Assembly: GCA_023441105.1 (NCBI GenBank)
Contig: JAEZQX010000384.1
Span: 1 to 7,463 of the forward strand
Direction: 5' to 3'
DNA: 7,463 nucleotides
From: Pseudomonadota bacterium
GTDB taxonomy: Bacteria > Pseudomonadota > Gammaproteobacteria > Burkholderiales > Burkholderiaceae
The translations under genes and the position numbers were made by a program. The notes under the pieces are model-generated. The model did no database searches, was not told where the DNA came from, and saw only the letters and a list, made by a program, of their open reading frames with translations. Of this stretch, positions 1 to 7,463 are shown in pieces; position 1 is the first letter of the stretch, and every line of letters begins with the position of its first letter.

Positions 1-172
1 CCGCCAGAGGCCGGGCGGAGCCCGATCCTCGGCGGCTGCTGGGTGTGTGGCGTTGAGTGGTGCAGAGGTTGAGGCTGGGTTTGGCTGAGTGGCACCCGAT
101 GCCGGGGGCGGGGGCGCCGTTCTGCAGCCGGACGGATCCCGATGAGGCCATACGGGCACGAACGAATCTGAC
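1..172. other. Upstream region without a recognisable gene
   Basis: No frame on the + strand gives a plausible protein tail. All three are broken by stops within the first 90 bases, and an in-frame TGA at 143-145 lies just ahead of lpxA. Positions about 38-92 are strongly G/T-rich with few C residues and contain TGAGTGG twice (54-60 and 86-92). CCCGAT occurs three times (21-26, 95-100, 138-143). I see no convincing sigma-70 promoter and no strong Shine-Dalgarno sequence before the lpxA ATG. The end of fabZ, a common upstream neighbour of lpxA, is not recognisable. Confidence 0.5.
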
Positions 173-985
173 ATGACGACGGCAGGAAACAGCAGGTCCA
201 CGAACATCCATCCGACGGCGATCGTCGATGCGACGGCCGAGCTCGACGCGAGCGTGACGGTCGGGCCGTACGCGATCATCGGCGCCGACGTGACGATCGG
301 CGCCGGCACCAGGGTGGCCGCGCATGCGGTCATCGAAGGCCCCGCGACGATCGGGACGAACAACCGCTTCCATTCGTTCTGCGCGATCGGCGGCGATCCG
401 CAGGACAAGAAGTACGCCGGCGAACGGACCCGGCTCGAGATCGGCGATGGCAACACCTTTCGCGAGTACGTGACGGTCAACCGCGGGACGGCCCAGGATG
501 TCGGCGTGACTCGAGTCGGCGACGACAACTGGATCATGGCCTACGTCCACATCGCCCATGATTGCCAGGTAGGCAGCCACACCATCCTCGCCAACACCGT
601 CAATCTCGCGGGCCATGTCGTCGTCGGCGACTGGGCGATCCTCGGCGGCTACACCGGCGTGCATCAGTTCTGCAAGGTCGGCGCGCATGTCATGACCGGG
701 GTCGGCAGCGTGGTCCTGCAGGACATCCCCACCTATGTGATGGCGGCCGGCAACTCCGCCGCGGCACACGGCATCAACAGCGAAGGGCTCAAGCGACGCG
801 GCTTTTCGGCCGAGGAGATCGCCATCATCCGCCGCGCCTATCGCACGATTTATCGTTCCAACCTCGGCCTCGACGAAGCGCGCCAGTCGCTGGCAGCGAC
901 GGCTGCTGCCGACCCGGCGGCGGCGCGCTGCCTCGCGCCGCTGCTGGAATTCCTGGGCTCGGTCACGCGTGGTATCGTCCGCTGA
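173..985 (+). CDS. lpxA: LpxA, acyl-ACP--UDP-N-acetylglucosamine O-acyltransferase
   Basis: LpxA catalyses the first step of lipid A synthesis in the cytoplasm, moving a 3-hydroxyacyl chain from acyl carrier protein to the 3-OH of UDP-GlcNAc. The protein has 270 residues against 262 in E. coli. Residues about 11-195 are a hexapeptide-repeat left-handed beta-helix (IHPTAIV, VTIGAGTRV, HIAHDCQVG). The C-terminal helical domain carries EGLKRRGFS (204-212) and IYRS. The catalytic histidine is H129 in HIAHDC; H126, H148 and H164 match the other conserved histidines (E. coli 122, 144, 160). V177 stands where E. coli has G173, the hydrocarbon ruler, so a chain shorter than C14 is inferred. ATG 173 is the only start downstream of an in-frame TGA at 143-145. 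The ribosome-binding site is weak. The 3' end overlaps lpxB by 17 bases, opening a four-gene run. Confidence 0.97.
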   Translation: MTTAGNSRSTNIHPTAIVDATAELDASVTVGPYAIIGADVTIGAGTRVAAHAVIEGPATIGTNNRFHSFCAIGGDPQDKKYAGERTRLEIGDGNTFREYVTVNRGTAQDVGVTRVGDDNWIMAYVHIAHDCQVGSHTILANTVNLAGHVVVGDWAILGGYTGVHQFCKVGAHVMTGVGSVVLQDIPTYVMAAGNSAAAHGINSEGLKRRGFSAEEIAIIRRAYRTIYRSNLGLDEARQSLAATAAADPAAARCLAPLLEFLGSVTRGIVR

Positions 986-2231
986 AGCCGGCGCACCGGA
1001 TCTCCAACGGCAGCCGTCGCAGCAACGAGCGCCCGGCGAACCGGCAGCGGGCCCGGCGGCCGCGGTGGCCGGCCCTGCAGGCGCTCGCATCGGCATGGTC
1101 GCCGGCGAGGCATCGGGCGACATGCTGGCCGCGTCCGTGCTCCACGCACTGCGCAAGCGGCCGGCAGGGGAGGGACGCTTGCAGATGGCAGGAATCGGCG
1201 GGCCGGCGATGGCGTCCGAGGGCTTCGACTGCTGGTGGCCGTCGGAGCTGCTCGCCGTCCACGGCTACGCCGCCGCGCTGAAGGTCTATCCCAAGCTGCT
1301 CGCCATTCGCAGGCAGTTGGCGCGACGGCTGCGACAGTGGCCGGCGCAGGTCTTCGTCGGCGTCGATGCGCCGGACTTCAACCTCGGGCTCGAGACCCAG
1401 GTGCGCGCCGCCGGCACGCGCACCCTGCATTTCGTCAGCCCGTCGATCTGGGCCTGGCGGCGCGAGCGCATCGAGAGGATCCGCAGGGCGGTGGACCGCA
1501 TGCTGCTGGTGTTCCCGTTCGAGGCGGCGATCTATCGCGAAGCGGGCATTCCGGCGCTCTATTGCGGTCATCCGCTCGCCGACCAGATCCCGCTGCATCC
1601 GGATCGCGCGGCGGCGCGCAGCCGGCTGGGACTCGCCGCCGAGGACACCGTGGTTGCCGTGCTGCCGGGCAGCCGCGCCGGCGAGGTCGCCCACATCGGC
1701 CCCGTTTTCCGCGACACGATCATGCTGCTGGCGCAGGACAATCCGCGGTGGCGCTTCGTGATCCCGGCAGCCGGGCTCGATCGTCAACGGCAGCTGCAGG
1801 AAATGCTGGCCGGCCGCGAATTTCCCGCCGACGTCCGGCTGATCCTGGGGCAGGCGCATGATGCGCTCGCCGCCTGCAACGTGACGCTGATCGCCAGCGG
1901 CACCGCCACGCTGGAGGCGGCCTTGTTCAAGCGGCCGATGGTGATCGCCTATCGGATGGCGGCGCTGAGCTACCGGCTGATGAAGGGCCGCGGCTACCTC
2001 CCCTACGTCGGCCTGCCCAACATCCTCAGCGGGGAGTTCGTGGTTCCCGAATACATCCAGGATTCGGCGACGCCGGTGGCGCTTGCCGAAGCAGTCAGCA
2101 GCCAGCTCGACGACGCCGCCGGCAATGAGCGATTGGTGTCGCGCTTCGAGGAGCTGCACCACCAGCTCGCCTGCGGCTGCGCCGAGCGCGTCGCCGAGGC
2201 GATCGAGCAAGAGCTGGAGCTTGCCCGATGA
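969..2231 (+). CDS. lpxB: LpxB, lipid-A-disaccharide synthase
   Basis: LpxB is a GT19-family glycosyltransferase at the inner membrane face. It joins UDP-2,3-diacylglucosamine to lipid X, giving the lipid A disaccharide 1-phosphate and UDP. Family motifs run in order: MVAGEASGD (43-51), VGVDAPDFN (130-138), VSPSIWAWR (156-164), LPGSRAGEV (232-240), [10 protein letters not shown] (310-319) and [10 protein letters not shown] (349-358). D133 and R236 match D98 and R201 of the E. coli-type enzyme, reported as essential. The start is uncertain. GTG 969 gives 420 residues with a low-complexity Ala/Pro/Gln leader of about 32 residues and a 17-base overlap with lpxA. GTG 1065 gives 388 residues, close to the E. 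coli 382. ATG 1095 would cut into the first beta strand. No start has a good Shine-Dalgarno sequence. The stop overlaps the rnhB start as ATGA. Confidence 0.95.
   Translation: MVSSAEAGAPDLQRQPSQQRAPGEPAAGPAAAVAGPAGARIGMVAGEASGDMLAASVLHALRKRPAGEGRLQMAGIGGPAMASEGFDCWWPSELLAVHGYAAALKVYPKLLAIRRQLARRLRQWPAQVFVGVDAPDFNLGLETQVRAAGTRTLHFVSPSIWAWRRERIERIRRAVDRMLLVFPFEAAIYREAGIPALYCGHPLADQIPLHPDRAAARSRLGLAAEDTVVAVLPGSRAGEVAHIGPVFRDTIMLLAQDNPRWRFVIPAAGLDRQRQLQEMLAGREFPADVRLILGQAHDALAACNVTLIASGTATLEAALFKRPMVIAYRMAALSYRLMKGRGYLPYVGLPNILSGEFVVPEYIQDSATPVALAEAVSSQLDDAAGNERLVSRFEELHHQLACGCAERVAEAIEQELELAR
2216..2219 (+). promoter_or_regulatory. Ribosome-binding site for rnhB
   Basis: GGAG lies inside the last codons of lpxB, with 8 bases between it and the ATG at 2228. 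This is near-ideal spacing and supports the upstream rnhB start over the internal ATG at 2414, which has no such motif. Confidence 0.6.
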
Positions 2232-3091
2232 GCCGCGGCAGCGCGTCGCAGGCACCGCTGCTGTTTCCGGCGGAGGGGCTGCCGGAGCGTTCGAGCGTGG
2301 CCGGCCTGGACAAATCAGCCGGACCCGCCGCGCGGGCCGCCGCGACCACCACGCGCAAGGCAGCGGGACGAACCCGGCTGGTCGTCGGCAAGCCGGTCGC
2401 CGGCGCGGCGACGATGGTGGTCTGCGGGGTGGACGAAGCGGGCAGGGGCCCGCTGGCCGGTCCGGTTTTCGCGGCGGCGGTGATCCTGCCTCCCCGGCGG
2501 CGCATCCGCGGGCTGCGTGATTCGAAGAAGCTGACGCCGGACGACCGCGACCGGCTGGCGATCGAGATCCGGGCCAAGGCGCTTGCCTGGGCGGTGGCCG
2601 AGGCGAGCGTCGAGGAAATCGACCGGCTCAACATCCTGCAGGCGACGATGCTGGCGATGGAGCGGGCAGTGGCCATGCTGTCGCTGACGCCGTGCCTCGC
2701 GCGCGTCGACGGCAACCGCGCCCCGTCGCTGCGCTGCCCGGTCGAGACGCTGGTCGGCGGCGACGACCTGGATGCCTCGATCTCGGCCGCCTCGATCCTG
2801 GCCAAGACCAGCCGCGACCGGATCATGGAAGGCTTCGAGGATCGCTATCCTGAGTATGGCTTCGGCCGCCACAAGGGCTACAGCACGCCCGACCACCTGG
2901 CGGCGCTGGACCGGCACGGACCCTGCGACATCCATCGCCGCAGCTTCGCCCCGGTGCGGATCGCGCTGCTGCGCGGCCAGTCGCTGTTTCCGGACCTGCC
3001 GCTGCCGGATCATGTGATCGATCCCGCCAGTCTCGGCGACGGGGCCGATCCCTTCGATCCGGACGATTCGGCCTGGCCTGCGTCGGCGTGA
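2228..3091 (+). CDS. rnhB: RNase HII with extended N- and C-termini
   Basis: RNase HII cuts the RNA strand of RNA-DNA hybrids and nicks at single ribonucleotides in DNA, starting ribonucleotide excision repair. The catalytic DEDD set is complete: D69 and E70 in [13 protein letters not shown]161 in VDGN and D179 in VGGD. Other family segments are DSKKL (98-102), [10 protein letters not shown] (135-144), ISAASILAK (185-193), YGFGRHKGY (210-218) and HRRSFAPVR (236-244). At 287 residues it is about 90 longer than E. coli RnhB (198). About 62 extra residues precede the core and roughly 38 acidic, proline-rich residues follow it. Both extensions contain LFPxxxLP (12-19 and 253-260). A well-placed GGAG and an ATGA overlap with lpxB favour ATG 2228. 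A shorter form from ATG 2414 would still hold the catalytic core. The stop overlaps the next gene as GTGA. Confidence 0.95.
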   Translation: MSRGSASQAPLLFPAEGLPERSSVAGLDKSAGPAARAAATTTRKAAGRTRLVVGKPVAGAATMVVCGVDEAGRGPLAGPVFAAAVILPPRRRIRGLRDSKKLTPDDRDRLAIEIRAKALAWAVAEASVEEIDRLNILQATMLAMERAVAMLSLTPCLARVDGNRAPSLRCPVETLVGGDDLDASISAASILAKTSRDRIMEGFEDRYPEYGFGRHKGYSTPDHLAALDRHGPCDIHRRSFAPVRIALLRGQSLFPDLPLPDHVIDPASLGDGADPFDPDDSAWPASA

Positions 3092-3915
3092 GCCTCACGA
3101 TCGCGTCGCCGGCCAATCCGCGCTTCAAGCGCATCAAGTCGCTGATCCAGTCGGCGCGCGAGCGCCATCGCGAGGGCGCGTCGGTGCTGGAAGGCATCCA
3201 CCTGGTCGCCAGCTGGCTGGCCCGCGCGCCAGCCGGCCAGCCCGCGGTACTCGATCTGGTGGTGGCTCAGCGCGGGCTGCAGGCCGCCGAGGTCGCCAGC
3301 CTCGTCGCCGGCGCCGCTGTCGAGCCGCTGGTGCTGCAGGACCGCCTCTTCGACAGCCTCGGCACCATGCCGTCGCCGGTGCCGGTCCTGGCGGTGGTGG
3401 CCACGCCCGAACCGCCGCTGCCACGGCGGATCGACCAGGACACGGTGGTCCTCGATCGCCTCCAGGACCCCGGCAATGTCGGGGCGATCCTGCGCACCGC
3501 GGCGGCGGCCGGCGTGCGCCAGGTCATGACCACGCCGCAGACCGCCTGGTGCTGGTCACCCAAGGTCCTGCGCGCCGCGATGGGCGGGCACTTCGTGTTG
3601 AGCATCCATGAATCGCTGCCGTGGGAACGGCTGCAGCCGCTGATCGACATTCCGGTTGCCGGCGCCCTGGCCCATGACGGCGTGGCGATCTACGCCAGCG
3701 ACCTGCGCCCGCCATGCGTCTGGGTGTTCGGCAACGAAGGCGAGGGCATTGCTGCCGCGATCGAGCGGCAGCTCGACTGGCGCGTCACCATTCCTCAAAG
3801 CGGCGGCGTGGAATCGCTCAACGTGGCGGCCGCCGCGGCCGTGTGCCTGTTCGAACAGCGCCGCCAGCGGCTCGCCGCCGCCGACGCTACTGGCGCTCGA
3901 GCTGGATCACGGTGA
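3088..3915 (+). CDS. TrmH/SpoU-family RNA 2'-O-methyltransferase
   Basis: This is a SAM-dependent ribose 2'-O-methyltransferase of the SPOUT class with a trefoil-knot fold; the likely target is 23S rRNA, but tRNA cannot be excluded. The N-terminal RNA-binding part has the family opening [11 protein letters not shown] (9-19) and LEGIHLV (34-40). The three SPOUT motifs are intact: [14 protein letters not shown] (125-138, with N130 and R136), VFGNEGEGI (213-221) and [17 protein letters not shown] (235-251, with E242 and N245). At 275 residues it has normal family length. The GTG start overlaps the rnhB stop as GTGA and has no clear Shine-Dalgarno sequence, so translation probably depends on coupling; the N-terminal match supports this start. 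It is last in the four-gene run, and its final 29 bases overlap the 3' end of ppsR on the other strand. The exact nucleotide modified cannot be told from sequence, so no symbol is given. Confidence 0.92.
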   Translation: MSLTIASPANPRFKRIKSLIQSARERHREGASVLEGIHLVASWLARAPAGQPAVLDLVVAQRGLQAAEVASLVAGAAVEPLVLQDRLFDSLGTMPSPVPVLAVVATPEPPLPRRIDQDTVVLDRLQDPGNVGAILRTAAAAGVRQVMTTPQTAWCWSPKVLRAAMGGHFVLSIHESLPWERLQPLIDIPVAGALAHDGVAIYASDLRPPCVWVFGNEGEGIAAAIERQLDWRVTIPQSGGVESLNVAAAAAVCLFEQRRQRLAAADATGARAGSR

Positions 3916-4729
3916 GGACGGTGGCGGCGATCTCCTCGATCGACTTGGTGGTCGACGACAGCATCCCGATGCCCTCGCGACGCATCATCGACTCCGCCTG
4001 CGCCACCTCGGCGCGGCAACTGGCCATCGACGCATACTTGCTGCCGGGGCGGCGCTCGCTGCGCACCTCGTGCAGCCGCTCCGGGGTGATGGTCAGCCCG
4101 AACAGCTTGTCCTTGAAGCGGTAGAGCACGTCCGGCAGGCGCATGCGCTCGAAGTCCTCCGGTATCAGCGGGTAGTTGGCTGCCTTGATGCCGTGCTGGA
4201 TGGCCAGGTAGAGGCTGGTCGGCGTCTTGCCGCAGCGCGAGACACCCACCAGGATGACGTCGGCCTTGTCGAGTTCGGCATGCAGCTGGCCATCGTCGTG
4301 GGCCAGGGCGAAGTTGATCGCCTCGATGCGCTCGCGATACTTGTCGGGACTGGTGATCCGATGGAAGCGGCCGATGCCGTGCGAGGACACGACGCCGAGC
4401 TCCTTCTCCAGCGGCTCGACGAAGGTGGCGATCAGGTTGATGTAGAGCGCGTTCGCAGTCTGGACGATATCGCTGATGCGGGCGTTCACCAGGGTGGAGA
4501 AGACGATCGGCCGCTTGCCGTCGATCGTTGCCTGCTGGTTGATCCGGTTCAACGCCTCGACCGCCTTGACCTCGTTGTCGATGAAGGACAGCCGCACGTA
4601 ACGCAGCTTGAGGTCCTCGAACTGGCTCAGCAGCGACGACCCGAAGGTTTCGGCAGTGATGCCGGTGCCGTCGGAGATGAAGAAGGCCGTGCGTTCGGGC
4701 GCATCGACCCGGGAGGGCGTGTTCAGCAT
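3887..4729 (-). CDS. ppsR: PpsR, PEP synthase regulatory protein (kinase/pyrophosphorylase)
   Basis: PpsR (formerly DUF299) is a bifunctional regulator of PEP synthase. It inactivates PpsA by ADP-dependent phosphorylation of a threonine near the catalytic phospho-histidine and reactivates it by phosphate-dependent removal, releasing pyrophosphate. The protein has 280 residues against 277 in E. coli. Visible motifs are FFISDGTGITAE (16-27), VFSTLVN (76-82), EAINFALAHDDG (136-147) and a P-loop GVSRCGKT (162-169) followed by PTSLYLA. The C-terminal part has FGLTITPERL (210-219) and GSKYAS (229-234). All key segments are intact. On the minus strand GGAAG sits 4 bases before the ATG. The gene is divergent from ppsA, its presumed target, across 315 bp. 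Its TAG stop lies inside the convergent methyltransferase gene. Confidence 0.96.
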   Translation of the reverse strand: MLNTPSRVDAPERTAFFISDGTGITAETFGSSLLSQFEDLKLRYVRLSFIDNEVKAVEALNRINQQATIDGKRPIVFSTLVNARISDIVQTANALYINLIATFVEPLEKELGVVSSHGIGRFHRITSPDKYRERIEAINFALAHDDGQLHAELDKADVILVGVSRCGKTPTSLYLAIQHGIKAANYPLIPEDFERMRLPDVLYRFKDKLFGLTITPERLHEVRSERRPGSKYASMASCRAEVAQAESMMRREGIGMLSSTTKSIEEIAATVLTVIQLERQ

Positions 4730-4733
4730 GTAA

Positions 4734-4738
4734 CTTCC
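4734..4738 (-). promoter_or_regulatory. Ribosome-binding site for ppsR
   Basis: Read on the minus strand, GGAAG precedes the ppsR ATG by 4 bases (GGAAGTTACATG). It is the best Shine-Dalgarno-like motif near this start and agrees with the family-typical N-terminus. Confidence 0.55.
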
Positions 4739-4812
4739 GGGGGCAGACGTAAGGCGGGCGGCAGGACCGGTCTTTCGAGAATTATTGCGGGTGCCGGCGG
4801 CAGGCGAGTCGC

Positions 4813-4818
4813 TAGAAT
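4813..4818 (+). promoter_or_regulatory. Possible -10 box for ppsA
   Basis: TAGAAT differs from TATAAT at one position and lies in one of the few A/T-rich spots of the intergenic region. A good -35 is lacking: TTGCGG at 4785-4790 would leave a 22-base spacer and GTGCCG at 4791-4796 a 16-base spacer with a poor hexamer. If used, the transcript would start near 4825 and carry a leader of about 220 bases. This is tentative. Confidence 0.35.
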
Positions 4819-4832
4819 AACCCCGGAGGCTG

Positions 4833-4857
4833 CCCGATTCCGCAGTGCAGGATCGGG
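4833..4857 (+). repeat. Inverted repeat (hairpin) in the ppsA leader
   Basis: CCCGAT (4833-4838) pairs with ATCGGG (4852-4857). A T-G wobble and a C-G pair extend the stem to 8 bp around a 9-base loop. It lies just downstream of the possible -10 box, so it would form at the very 5' end of the transcript or serve as a DNA operator. No T-run follows, so it does not look like an intrinsic terminator. Confidence 0.4.
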
Positions 4858-4866
4858 TCTTGCTTG

Positions 4867-4902
4867 GCCGCCTGACCGGTGGGCTGCAGCCGCCTGATTG
4901 GT
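4867..4902 (+). repeat. Tandem 14-bp imperfect direct repeat in the ppsA leader
   Basis: GCCGCCTGACCGGT (4867-4880) and GCCGCCTGATTGGT (4889-4902) match at 12 of 14 positions and start 22 bp apart, about two helical turns. Same-face direct repeats like this are typical of cooperative transcription-factor sites. If transcription starts near 4825 they could instead be RNA elements. The regulator is unknown. Confidence 0.5.
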
Positions 4903-4940
4903 TTGTCCAGTCCGGCGCCTACAGCACATCAGCCGGCCTC

Positions 4941-4956
4941 CCGCCCCTCGGGGCGG
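4941..4956 (+). repeat. Strong GC hairpin upstream of ppsA
   Basis: CCGCCC (4941-4946) and GGGCGG (4951-4956) form a perfect 6-bp GC stem around the tetraloop CTCG. It ends 88 bases before the ppsA ATG. The downstream bases are GC-rich with no T-run, so a leader RNA structure is more plausible than a Rho-independent terminator. Confidence 0.45.
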
Positions 4957-5020
4957 CGCGCGAACTCCGCTGGCCTGTCACCCAGGGCCGCGCGCGCCTC
5001 GCCGGCATCGCACCGATTCC

Positions 5021-5044
5021 CAACCATGATCCTCAACATCAACC

Positions 5045-5048
<4 letters not shown>
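5021..5048 (+). repeat. Duplicated CAACCATGA at the ppsA start
   Basis: CAACCATGA occurs at 5021-5029 and again at 5040-5048, a 19-bp offset. Each copy holds an ATG. The second (5045) is the ppsA start; the first (5026) is out of frame, opening a frame that runs to about 5214. Neither copy has a clear Shine-Dalgarno sequence. Confidence 0.5.
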
Positions 5049-7450
<2,402 letters not shown>

Positions 7451-7463
7451 GAAGAGATCCCCC

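Larger units (their letters stand above)
4730..5044. other. ppsR-ppsA divergent intergenic region and ppsA leader
   Basis: This 315-bp stretch contains no credible gene on either strand; its open frames are arginine- and proline-rich shadows of GC-rich DNA. It must hold the start signals of ppsA and probably those of ppsR. I can point to a TAGAAT box, a 9-bp direct repeat GGCGGCAGG (4757-4765 and 4796-4804), a tandem 14-bp repeat, two hairpins and a duplicated start-site motif; the last four are listed separately. I found no convincing minus-strand promoter for ppsR and no match to the Cra-type palindrome known from E. coli ppsA. Confidence 0.7.

Noticed and set aside
90..104. TGGCAC followed by GC, resembling a sigma-54 promoter before lpxA
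   Set aside because: The distance between the GG and GC elements is wrong (8 bases instead of 10) and the rest of the -12 element is missing.
963..2255. A 430-codon open frame antisense to lpxB
   Set aside because: It is a compositional shadow of lpxB: low-complexity residues, no recognisable motif and the opposite strand fully explained.
3656..4897. A 413-codon + strand frame across the methyltransferase end, ppsR and the intergenic region
   Set aside because: It runs opposite the clearly recognisable ppsR, and its composition looks like the reverse complement of ppsR codons rather than a protein.
4903..4931. TTGTCC plus ACATCA as a second ppsA promoter
   Set aside because: The 17-base spacing is right, but the -10 hexamer matches the consensus poorly.
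4941..4960. GC hairpin as a Rho-independent terminator
   Set aside because: No run of T follows on either strand, and the position upstream of ppsA has no gene that it would terminate.

Overview
The window is a very GC-rich (upper-60s percent by eye), tightly packed bacterial chromosome segment with six housekeeping genes. Lipid A genes show a Gram-negative host. The order lpxA-lpxB-rnhB-rRNA methyltransferase, followed by ppsR/ppsA, is one I associate with Betaproteobacteria, especially Rhodocyclales such as Dechloromonas and Candidatus Accumulibacter. That placement is recalled synteny plus protein resemblance, not a search result. I see no mobile element, CRISPR array, tRNA or rRNA, and no new multi-gene system.

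Layout. Positions 1-172 hold no recognisable gene and are unusually G/T-rich on the + strand; the fabZ tail often found just before lpxA is not visible. Positions 173-3915 (+) form a four-gene run joined by overlaps: lpxA (173-985), lpxB (969-2231), rnhB (2228-3091) and a TrmH/SpoU-family RNA methyltransferase (3088-3915). The junctions overlap by 17, 4 (ATGA) and 4 (GTGA) bases, so translational coupling is likely. ppsR (3887-4729, -) converges on the methyltransferase gene and their 3' coding ends overlap by 29 bp. A 315-bp divergent intergenic region (4730-5044) holds a weak promoter-like box, two hairpins, a tandem 14-bp imperfect repeat with a 22-bp period and a duplicated CAACCATGA at the start of ppsA. 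ppsA (5045-7450, +) fills the rest.

Function. LpxA and LpxB carry out the first and a later step of lipid A assembly. RnhB removes ribonucleotides and RNA primers from DNA, and the SpoU-type enzyme probably 2'-O-methylates rRNA or tRNA. PpsA makes phosphoenolpyruvate from pyruvate and ATP for gluconeogenesis. PpsR, transcribed divergently, is the kinase/phosphorylase that switches PpsA off and on through a threonine two residues before the catalytic histidine; both residues are present (T424 and H426).

The points most worth a second look are the structured, repeat-bearing ppsA leader, the unusual RNase HII termini carrying the same LFPxxxLP motif at both ends, a valine at the LpxA acyl-chain ruler position, the overlapping convergent gene ends, and a short low-GC3 patch inside ppsA.
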